Positions 46,845 to 56,042 of a stretch of 64,000 nucleotides of DNA are shown one piece after another. The translations under genes and the position numbers were made by a program. Origin of the DNA: Syncephalastrum monosporum B8922 (Eukaryota > Mucoromycota > Mucoromycetes > Mucorales > Syncephalastraceae). The DNA lies in contig JNEN01001272.1 in NCBI GenBank assembly GCA_000697355.1, positions 186,001 to 250,000 of the forward strand, given 5' to 3'. Each line of letters starts with the position of its first letter. Within the stretch, counting starts at the first letter, position 1. The notes below the pieces were generated by a model. It had not been told where the DNA came from and searched no databases. It was given only the letters and a program-made list of their open reading frames with translations.

Positions 46845-46867
46845 TTACGTCAGTTTTCCACAGGAAC
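46845..46867 (+). promoter_or_regulatory. Shared promoter block, copy 2
   Basis: TTACGTCAG followed by TTTTCCACAGGAAC; 21 of 23 positions match the block at 44450 with identical spacing between the two half-elements. A TATA box (TATAAATA) begins at 46883, about the same distance downstream as in copy 1. Confidence 0.7.
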
Positions 46868-46969
46868 CAAGATGCGTATTTGTATAAATAGTAGACAGAT
46901 GGGCAGTCTTGCCAACATTTTTACACAACTTCTTTCTTTTTATTTATTTATTAAACTACCCTTTACAAA

Positions 46970-47485
46970 ATGGAAAAGCAGGAGCAGCGTTCTCAGAGCA
47001 AGGCCAGAAGCCAGAGCAAGCAGCGCGGTGGCGGTGAAGATTATTCGGACGGTCAGTCTGATTACTCGGACGTGCGCTCGGACGCGGGTTCGACTGCCTC
47101 CCCCCGCCGCGGCAAGCAGCGCCAGCGACGACGTAACCGATCCCGCATGCAGCCCGTCCAAGAAGACCCGGTCGGCGGTGCAGTGAACCCACTCCTGCAA
47201 AACGTGAACCAGACCGCCGGAGGTCTGACGAACCAAGCCGGCAACGTGCTCGGTCAGACGGCCGGCCAAGTCGGCCAAGTCGCCGCTCAAGCCCAAGGTG
47301 GTGGTGGCAACGATAGCCAGAACAACCTGCGACTGCGACTGGATCTGAACATTGACGTCGAGATCACCTTGAAGGCCAAGGTCCACGGTGATTTGACGCT
47401 GGCTCTTTTGTAAGTGGTCTTCCTCTGGGCATGACAATATGATGTAAACTCACAGGCATACTAAGCGAATCTTTTTAGGAACTAG
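46970..47485 (+). CDS. Disordered protein with conserved C-terminal RLRLDLN motif (paralogue 2)
   Basis: MEKQEQRSQSKARSQSKQRG, then DYSDGQSDYSDVRSDAGS, a basic stretch (RRGKQRQRRRNRSRMQPVQE), an amphipathic NQ/G-repeat region (NQTAGGLTNQAGNVLGQTAG) and the C-terminus NNLRLRLDLNIDVEITLK, AKVHGDLTLALL. The frame stops at 47413 with TAA embedded in GTAAGT (donor at 47410). A branch-like CATACTAAGC and acceptor TTTTTAG at 47478 give a 69-nt intron and a terminal exon adding one Asn before TAG at 47485. N-terminal halves of the two paralogues share only composition, while the C-terminal motif is about 70% identical by eye. Function unknown. Confidence 0.75.
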
Positions 47486-47821
47486 TTAGCAGAGGTTGGA
47501 TTTTTGTATACCTCGTATGTCAACCTTCTATTACAACGGGCGGCCTCTCCTCGTTATCACCATCACCTTTTTATTTAGTGATTGTATCTAGTTCATTTTT
47601 CCCTATCTTCATCTTTAATATTTATCGCTCTGCCGCCTTATATATATATCTGCTAAATGAAGCCACAACCATATATTTGCCTTGTACTGTCTTTCTCTGG
47701 ATGTGTTTGGACCTTTTCTAATTATCGTCTCATCTTGCTTTTCCATGCGGCTGGAATTTCATTATTTGATTGACATGTGGACCCTGCTGCAAAATTTCCT
47801 TTTTCACGTTTGTTTCACAGC

Positions 47822-49343
47822 ATGCCCGCCGCCACTGTTCAGCCGAGCGCCAGCAATGGCAGCAGTAGTAATCAGAACTGCGACGACAACATTAATCTCC
47901 CGGCGCTGACTGTTCAAGAAGTTCTCAACTGCTCGCTGCCGCAATGGTACAACGACTTCCGGACGGTGACCTTCCGATCCAAAATTCACACTTTGCCACC
48001 TGCCTTCATTACGTATTTGAATGCCGACGGGATCTACCTACCTGACGATGGGTAATAAAAAAAAAAAAAGACAGGAAAGGTTTTTGAAGGGAAGGCACTT
48101 ACAGGATTTTGGTGCAGTCAGCCGCAGGGGGCACGCTCGGACGACGGGACTGACCAAGACGACACTCACGAGGACACAGCAGAGGAAGAGGAAGAGGATG
48201 CAGTAAGAAATTATCTAATAATCTTCTTTGGGAATATGCATTTGAACCGACAGGTGTCATTTTCTAGAAACCCAACTTCCCTGAGATTGAGCAGTTCATC
48301 CGCGATTGCGTCAGTGATATGGGCAATGTCTTTCCGAAACTCAACTGGAGCTCACCCCGGGTATGTACAAGCGAAAAGTAACAAGATGGGATTGATACTG
48401 ATCGGGATCCATCTTTGTATGTGTGTGTGTGTGTGTGTGTGTGTCATAGGATGCGGCATGGATATCCGCTACCCAGTCTCTGAAATGCAACTCGCCCTTT
48501 GACGTATTTCTGTTGTTAAAATCATCCGATTTTATCAATCACGATGTGAACTTTGCATTTGAGCATTGCCGCGATCAAACAGAGGATCAGCTGGACAGGC
48601 ACGCGCCCGCTGATAATCGCTTTGCATTGATTCTGCGCAAGTGGCATGATCTGCAGCCCTCTATGGAGTTTCGCGTGTTTGTAAGAAACAAGGAGATCAT
48701 TGGTATGCACTTGCGCGCATCTGATCTGCCCATGTGAGCTCATCCTCCTTGTCTCTCTTCTTTAGCGATATCCCAGCGCGACTTGTCCTACTACGACTTT
48801 TTACCGAGTCTCAAGGACGAACTCGAAGACATGATCTATGCCTTTTTCGATGATGTCATCCAGCCCAAGTTTCCGAGCACGAATTGTAAGACAAGAGATC
48901 GCCAGCAGGTCGCGTGTTTCTTGTTGCTCACGCTCTCTAGATGTGTTTGACGTGTATATCGAACGTAACCCGGCCAAGGTCTGGCTCGTTGACTTCAATC
49001 CTTTTACACCCACGACGGATGGTCTGCTTTTTGACTGGAGCGAACTGGCTGAATGCAAGTCGAAGTACAAACGTGGGTTGAAACATTCACGCTAATGGAG
49101 TATTCTTTTTGATCTTCAATAGTGAATGACCCGAACGAGCCGCCTTTCCGCATATTGCAATCCGCGGCCGAAGCGAATGCGCATGCGACCTGCGCACCGC
49201 GATTTGCGATCAATATGATTCCCAAAGATATCGTCGACCTTTCGGACGGGCGATCGGTGGCCGAGTTTGCGGAAGAGTTCGAGCGAGCCATGGTGCTCGC
49301 CGAAGCACAACAGCGAGACGAGTCCAGTGGAGAAGAAGAGTAG
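47822..49343 (+). CDS. CDC123: Cdc123/D123 family, eIF2 assembly factor
   Basis: About seven exons, roughly 350 residues. Preceded by a TTTCACAG acceptor-like site, so a 5'-UTR intron is possible. MPAATVQPSASNGSSSNQNC is disordered, then LTVQEVLNCSLPQWYNDFRT, the typical D123 opening. Next: PPAFITYLNADGIYLPDDG, an acidic loop, FPEIEQFIRDCVSDMGNVFP, KLNWSSPRDAAWISATQSLK, LLLKSSDFINHDV, LRKWHDLQPSMEFRVFVRNK, IAISQRDLSYYDF, VYIERNPAKVWLVDFNPFTP and LFDWSEL. These match the ATP-grasp fold of Cdc123; the D-x-N of VDFNPF is the metal-binding pair. Known role: ATP-dependent assembly of the eIF2 complex by binding eIF2-gamma. A GT microsatellite sits in one intron (48419-48444). The stop is 1 bp from the stop of the convergent SPC1 gene. 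Confidence 0.94.
48419..48444. repeat. GT microsatellite in a CDC123 intron
   Basis: Perfect (GT)n run between the PKLNWSSPR and DAAWISATQ exons. Confidence 0.9.
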
Positions 49344-49344
49344 T

Positions 49345-49796
49345 TTATTCGCTTTTCGTTTTAGCGGGCAGCCATGGTAGTGGGTGTTTGTTGTACATGG
49401 GCCAGGGCGGCAGGACAACCTATAAAATTTGTATGCATTACTATCTATCTCTATGAAACAGCACGCGTATGTTGTCTTACCAAAGCGGCCAAGACAGTAG
49501 CACCTCCAAAAATACCCAAAGTGGTTTCGAGGGACTGAGTGGCATACCCGGCAACAAAAGCAATGACCTAACATACGTCGTATGCTCGTGAGTGGTGCTA
49601 TTCAAAGGATGGAGTAGTGGACATTGGCGCGTAATGTTGTCGGATGAACCTACCGAAGCAACAGTCAGGATGCTATGTGTCGCATAGTCTGCAAGTTTTT
49701 GGCCCTCAAAGTCCTAATCTGCATCAATATACAAAAGAGAGAGGAAAGTTCTCGATTACTTACGATGGTCCACTCAAAGTAATCTGCTATCGCCAT
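49345..49796 (-). CDS. SPC1: Signal peptidase complex subunit 1 (SPC1/SPCS1/SPC12)
   Basis: Four short exons, 85 residues: MAIADYFEWTI, DFEGQKLADYATHSILTVAS, VIAFVAGYATQSLETTLGIF with GGATVLAAL, and VVLPPWPMYNKHPLPWLPAK. 'DFEGQKLA' and 'PPWPMYxxHPLxWLP' are diagnostic of SPC12; two membrane helices with a short loop fit the fold. Known role: non-catalytic ER-membrane subunit of signal peptidase that helps keep transmembrane segments from being cleaved. It was not detectable as one open frame because every exon is short. The stop codon (49345-49347) faces the CDC123 stop (49341-49343). Confidence 0.93.
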
Positions 49797-51058
49797 CCGT
49801 AAAGAACAAAATAAGAGAGGTCGCGCTCAGGGGGGGGGGGAAGGCACAGAGCAATGAAATTCAACCACGCATTAACAGAATGGCTGGCGGGGCCTGATTT
49901 TCCAAGCTGATACACGCAACCTGTGCGGCCAGTTTATTCGAGTCTTACGTGAGAATCGAAACGCTTTTGGATAGTATTATAATGGCGTCGTCTGAAAATA
50001 AGCATACATGTCCTTCAATAAACGTAAACGATCAAGGGGAAATAATACAAGTGTGCTGAAAATACTCCTCGATTGGTCTACTTTTATCACCAAAACCAAA
50101 CATGTAGGTAGGCGCCGCTTTTCACGGGCCAAGCGTGCACTTAGAAGCACCTTCATTGCTGATACAGTATGTATCACATTTGTTTAGGCTGAATATATAC
50201 TAGTCAAATCAAGACTTAATGAGGACGAAAGTGTCGCCCAGCAAGTCAGACATCGGTGGTGACACTACATTGGAGATAAAGTGGGTACGGGTTGGTAAGA
50301 ATATATGTACCAGAAGTATCTTGGCAAACCAGTGGTGCCGCTAATCCGTCTGTAAGTCATGGGATTACTAGCGCATACTTCGAGGATGATACATTTTGTA
50401 GAAATGGGAATTATGTAATAGCTGAAAATGACTTTCCACTATGCATTGGATGCGCCCGAGCCTCCCAACCAGGCATTGTTTTCCAGTGGACTGAACGGGA
50501 CGAGAGTCCATAGAGAGAACCTCTAATGGGCAGGAAAAAGGTGATGTAATCTCTCAGAGAACCCCATAGACTTCTATTTTATATGGAAAATGCATTATGA
50601 TCTTCGCATGTAGTCTGTGTACATACGCTTCACTGGCGAGTTGTTTTGAGTCATAGCATCTTTGTTCGGATTCGGATGTGTCAAAAAAAGAAAACGAAAA
50701 GCCACATGTGCAGGCTATGGCTTCGCTATGCTTATTTCACTATATGAGGTAAGCGAGGTTATGACCCAAGGACACCCGACCAATTTCGGCTGCTCTCTGT
50801 TTTGCAAGCATGTTAGATCCTTGTCTTCTGGGTTGCAGATACCGCCACAGAACTTTCCAAGCAACTAAAAATGACCGTAAACCCTGCATTCGCTCGGCCG
50901 ATTGGCCCACGGAGGTGCGGGCCGCTGAACATTCCGTTACCCCGCGGCATTGCCGTTTATGGCTCATAAAATATTATCGTAATGGTCCTCATGTTATTTA
51001 ATGAATGCAGAACGCACGGACGTGGCGAGCTTTTACTCCAGTATAGACTCGCCAAACG
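49797..51058. other. Intergene, no gene seen
   Basis: SPC1 promoter (with a G-run at 49831-49840) and about 1.2 kb without a coherent frame. A small plus-strand frame at 50,292-50,513 has no homology I recognise. Confidence 0.45.
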
Positions 51059-53113
51059 ATGGAAGAATACAAGCACACTCTCATCACCAAAACATTTGGG
51101 CATCTTGATCACCTGAAAGACTTAGTAGCCACCTTGACTGATCGCGTCAAGGACAGACTGCCCGAGGGTCAACAGTCGAACTCGAAAGAGGTGATCAAGG
51201 TCGTAGCAGTAGGCGTCGCAGGATACATTGTTATTTCTGTAAGTAGGCATAGACCAAAGGGACAGCTTCAAAAATAATTGTGCAGAGGAAGGTTACTCAA
51301 ATGCAAATATCCAGAAACTGTACACGGCCTATTTTGGCCCTTTGGCTTCCCTTCCGGGTCCGACGCTCCTCAAGTTTGTCCCTTTTCGCTGGGTCGTTAG
51401 TGACAAGCCTGAGGGCACATCGTAAGGAAGAGCATACTACAAAGAAGTCCCCCATCTCACTCTTCCCCCGCTTGTGACTAGGCATAAGCCTGTCCTGCAA
51501 TGGTACAAGCAGTACGGCACCGTGTTCCGCTTGGGTCCCAACACGGTTGCAGTCTCGGACAAGGAGATGATCAAAGAGGCACTCGTCACCGATGTGATAC
51601 CCAAGGGCCCTGGCTATGAGAAACTGCGAAGTAAGTGAGATGCATCTCTGGGAAAGGCAGAGTCCCGCTGACGCGTATTATAGACGAAAGTCCCAACATG
51701 TTCAATATGACCAATCCGCACGAGCATAAGCAGCGCAGACGCGTGCTGTCACCCGCCTTTTCTGTAAAGTACCTCAACTCGCTCGAACCTTACATGGTCT
51801 CCACTACCGAAGCCCTCTTGCAGCGAATCGATGACGATATCAAAGCAACCCAACAAGCGGATGGCTTTGGCACGACGGATATCTGGGTCCTGCTGCAATG
51901 TCTCGCTCTCGATGTCATTGGTGAAACTGCCTTTGGCAGCACCTTTCACATGCTTCAAAACAGCCAGCACTTTGTACCGCACACCATCTCCAAATTGATG
52001 AAGTACTCTAGCTTTGTAAGTCAACTTTGCCCGCATATGTACCTACAGCTTACTCACCCGTGTACATCCTCAGTTGGTCACGCATCCCTTCATCGGCGCC
52101 CTGAATGCACTTTTCTCCATGTCTCAGTCTCTCGCCCAGATCCGCCGCCTGAGTGAGGTAAGTGGATCTATTATTCCATGGGTCTATCATTATCTGTACT
52201 TTCCTTATATGCTTTCTTCCGGTTTAGTTCATGACTCAAATCATCCAAGCGCGTATCGATGCAGGCGAAGAAGGCCGCCGCGACGATATTCTGCAGATTT
52301 TGATCGACTCGCAGAAAGCTCGGGACAAGGATGACCGTCTGTCGATTCCAGCCATTGCGAACGAGACCATTCTGTTCCTCGTCGCAGGCTCGGAGACCAC
52401 GAGCAACACAACTGGTTTTGCCATCATTCGCTTGTTGGAGAACCCGCATCAGCTCGCCAAGCTGCGTGCCGAGATTGACGCCGTGCCTCTTGAAGTAGGC
52501 CAGAAGGTTTACAAACATGAACAGCTCAAGGAGCTGCCGTACCTGAATGCAGTGATCCACGAGACGCTGCGTATCGATTCTATCGCTATGGATGGCCTTG
52601 AGCGTCGCCTGGCCAAGGATACCGTCCTTGGAGGACGCGTCATGGTGCCTAAAGGAGTAAGTCAGATAACCCCATCATGCTTTCTTTTTCTTTTCTTTTT
52701 TTTCTTCTGGTGACTAACCTGGCAATGATAGACAATCGTCAACCTGGGAATCTATCCCGCCCATATCAACCCCGAGTATTGGCCTCAGCCGTTGGAATTC
52801 TTGCCTGAGAGATGGATTGATCAGGACAACAAGTTTAATGCTAAGGATAAAGATGCCTTTTATCCTTTCAGCTTGGGGTAAGTCGCCGAGGGATCAAAAC
52901 GAATCTCCCACTCACATAGAGGATAGACCGCGCAACTGCATCGGCAAGGGGTTTGCTATGCAAGAGATGCGCCTGGCGATTGCTACCTTGGTCAAGCACT
53001 ACGACTTTGAGGCTATTCCTCAGGAGCTGAAGGACGCCAAAGACAAGCGCCAGTTCATCACGCTTCAAGTAGCCAAGAACAGCTTCAAGATTCGCATTAA
53101 GCGCCGAGATTAA
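51059..53113 (+). CDS. Cytochrome P450 monooxygenase
   Basis: About eight exons and roughly 520 residues. N-terminal region EVIKVVAVGVAGYIVIS is the membrane anchor, followed by a proline hinge LASLPGPTLLKFVPFRW. Further: PHEHKQRRRVLSPAFSVKYL (helix C), I-helix FLVAGSETTSNTTGFAI with the oxygen-binding AGxxT, ExxR in AVIHETLRID, FLPERW as the PERF region, and the heme loop FSLGPRNCIGKGFAMQEM, assembled across an intron whose acceptor is the second of two nearby AGs (AGGATAG). The chain ends KNSFKIRIKRRD. All catalytic motifs are present, so it should be active. Family number and substrate cannot be told from sequence alone; no biosynthetic neighbours are present. Confidence 0.94.
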
Positions 53114-54035
53114 TTCACGCCGCCTGTCCTTTTCTTTTCTTTTTTTTTTTTTCTTCTGATATTGCATATAGATAGATGCGTGCGCAAACATTTTTTGGCT
53201 TGCACGAAATAAACCAAGTAGACTGCCATTGCATGAATACTCGAGGACCGACTAAAACAATGCGAGATACATCTGGGAAGTATCATCTGCGTGGTGATTA
53301 TGGCAGCATATGAGACTCGCCAATCGTTTCGCGTCTTCTTTTGTGGGGCTGCTGCTGTGTGCATTTCTCTCCGTACTACGTGAGGCGAAGGCGTTTGAGC
53401 AGCCCAGCGAGCAGCTTCTGGCAAAGTGTGTTTCACCGAAAGATGCGATCTCAAGGTATCAAGTCCTTGCTTCACAAGCTCACGGTGTGACAGATCGGTC
53501 GCCATCGACAGGGTCTACGACAGAAAGAGGTCATGGAGCGGGTACCAACAGTAGGCGTGATTGCTGGGCCTGTACTCTCCATATGCTATCGTACATACAC
53601 AAGAGAGGGTTTGTATCAATCGGGTCAAACCACTCCAAGGACGGGCCAAGCTTGCCCTTCATGAGTTGCACACCATGGATGTAAACGTCTCCGTCATTGA
53701 TTACAAGAACGACGCCGATTATGTTTGCGCATGTTTCGAAGGGCCAGGCTGCCTGCGACTCGATACAACCCGAAAGTTCAGGAGAATTGGAACGGTAGAA
53801 CCATGACACGAGAATTGTTACCAGGCAGTCAACAGTTTCTTCGTAGCATCTCGCCAACGAAAAAGAAAAACGAGATCAATAGACAAAAGCGAAAGATGCA
53901 CTCAATTGCGCGTAAAGCAGTTTTGCTTCACGTGACATCGTCCTAGACTAATTGACAGGGTCCCCAAAATGTTATTTGTAAACGACGCCATGCTGAACTT
54001 CGGCATTTTCGCGAAGTACGTGATACATGTATTGC
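53114..54035. other. Ambiguous region with competing small frames
   Basis: On plus, ATG at 53310 opens a signal-peptide-like start (RFASSFVGLLLCAFLSVL) followed by FEQPSEQLLAKCVSPKDAIS; a GTATC donor and GACAG acceptor give no continuing frame. A different plus frame reads QKEVMERVPTVGVIAGPVLS. On minus, ATG at about 53505 opens DLSHRELVKQGLDTLRSHL. None can be extended into a gene, so I list it as unresolved and possibly decayed. Confidence 0.3.
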
Positions 54036-54108
54036 TAGGTCTACCGGGACTCGAACCCGGAATCTACTGCTTAGGAGGCAGACGCCTTATCCATTAGGCC
54101 ATAGACCC
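54036..54108 (-). tRNA. tRNA-Arg (anticodon CCU)
   Basis: 73-nt cloverleaf on the minus strand without an intron. Acceptor GGGTCTA pairs with TAGACCT (one G-U end pair) before discriminator A. D arm is GCCTAATGGATAAGGC; the anticodon loop CTCCTAA has CCT at positions 34-36 and A37; the T arm is CCGGG-TTCGAGT-CCCGG. The anticodon stem TCTGC/GCAGT has a U-U mismatch at its base (27-43). T-rich sequence lies just downstream of the 3' end only weakly. It decodes AGG. Confidence 0.95.
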
Positions 54109-56042
54109 CTCAAAAGCATCCGGTTTCACTTTATTAAAATATTTAAAGCAAGCATTTAAAACCCTTGTTTACTCTTTTTTCTTACGTTTTTATTGGTTCA
54201 ATGCTTATTTTAAAGACGTCACAAGTGCAGCGGTTAAGAATTACCTCTCTCCATCCTTTGCTGCACATCCCTGAATTTTGTATTGCAAGGGCGTGAGAAG
54301 GATAAAAATGTGCAGAATTAAAAAAAATGGACAATCTTGAGATGAAGTGTGAATAAAAAATTAATGAGTCACGTGAAAGGAGTTCTACGTTAATAATTTG
54401 CCCTCTTGGATTATTTCAATCACACAGTCTTCGGTCTCTGCACAAGTTCTTTGCTTGAAAGCGACACAAACGTTTCGTTGTCAGCTGGCAATGTCCGTTC
54501 TACTTTTATTACAGGCAATCTCTGATTTTTGGCAAAGGAATGCTTGGTTCCAATTATTCCGCTTTTCATTTCTTCTACCACTTTACGCCTTCCGAGAACT
54601 GCAGTCGCAGCGAAAGGCATTCACACTTACGCGACTATTTCGCTTTTACCTGCAGACGACCATTCGACCTGCGCAGCTTTGGTGACCGTGTCCAATTGAC
54701 ATAGTACGCCAGTAAAAGGGGAAAGTCACTGGCTCATTCAGAGCCGTGGAAGAAAAAGTCGAGCTGGACGGCAATTTCAATACTGCGCTAGACGATGTTC
54801 ATAATCCCAGTGAAGGTGAGATGATTCTGACTGCTCGGTGCCATCCTTCCTTCGAGAAAAAACACGACTTTGTATTTAAAGCTTTTGTGGACTGGTAAGT
54901 TACTTGTGCATTGTTTAAGAAGGTCTCTCATTCGTTTATACAGTTTCATTATTTCCTTGCGAAGTATGCTCACCACGAAAGCCAAAATCGCATGTTTGGA
55001 TGTTCGTCTTTTCTGCCTTATTGCTGCCCATGTCTCTTTCAAGTATGTGCGATCCATGTACAGAGGTACCACATATCTCGATGTGTCCCAGTCCCGTTTG
55101 CACCACTTCGTAACATTCCCCCGCCATTATCTGAACCGTGGCAGCAGCGATCACCGAGCTTTTTGCATCTTTGCTATCAACGACACTACGATGGGTTTTG
55201 GACATTTGCGGATACACCACAAGTAAAGCTCAAACCTATACGAAATACCCTTTTCCCCCTACATTCCATGTCGGAACGCTCGCGATGATTCTCTGACGTA
55301 CACCCTGAGAACAGTCCACGGTCACCAAAAAGTAAAGCTCTAAGGCTAATATAGACCTACATGGAGACTTGTGGCAGACGCCATATCAAAGGACACCGTA
55401 AACCGAAGGATATTATCAATAAGCAATCCACTGCAGATTAACGGAACAAACATCGCACTTCAATGACGATACTTCCAGTTTTGCATTTGGAAACGCTTTT
55501 CCGAACAATTTGACACGATGTACTGATATCACAAGATTTTTGTTAAACAACATCTTACCACATAACGGTGTTGATATGTTGTTTGACATGATTGAGGTGC
55601 ACTTGTCTGTACGCAATCAGAATGCAGGTATATTTGTTGATAACATGTTATCGACGGGGTGGTCAGCGCATATGGAGCTATAGTATATTTTATATTTTTC
55701 ATTTTCCAGTGGCCGCTAATATACTTGATAACCGGATGATAACAAAAGCAGGAAGGTCGTACTAAAAGCCCAGACTCTGACGCATATAGCTTCCTATCTG
55801 CTAGTGACCCACTGTGTAGAGTGTATATCTGTTTATTCTCGAGCATGCTACGCATAAAAAAATTCGGTATAATGCCAATATGCAAGGATAACAAGAATGC
55901 GACAAGTGAACGAAAAGGCCAAACTAAGTATAATTTACAAGAATGTTGCGGGGTGGGTGTGCGTGTTTGAATATTTGCATGTGACTTGTGTGCGTGTATG
56001 TGTATGTGAGAGAGAGAGAGAGAGAGAGTACTCATAGTACGG
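54109..56042. other. AT-rich gene-poor stretch with exon-like fragments
   Basis: Plus strand near 54,720-54,897 reads GKVTGSFRAVEEKVELDGNF, MILTARCHPSFEKKHDFVFK, ending at a GTAAGT donor. The minus strand over 54,620-54,420 and 55,072-54,788 is also open and protein-like (for example RTYLKETWAAIRQKRRTSK). The two strands conflict and no full gene can be built. A GA microsatellite is at about 56,008-56,027 near the Epl1 3' end. Confidence 0.35.

Noticed and set aside
48021..48206. Separate lysine-rich small protein frame near the second CDC123 intron
   Set aside because: It reads through the intron (GGTAATAAAAAA) and overlaps the acidic-loop exon in another frame.
53310..53684. Possible small secreted protein or Mpv17-like pseudogene (VGVIAGPVLS stretch)
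   Set aside because: The signal-peptide frame and the GP-containing frame cannot be joined by valid splice sites, and the Mpv17 resemblance is limited to a few residues.
54398..55288. Candidate genes on either strand in the 54.4-55.3 kb region
   Set aside because: Both strands are partly open and mutually exclusive; neither yields a full gene or a recognised domain. Kept only as a note in the region entry.
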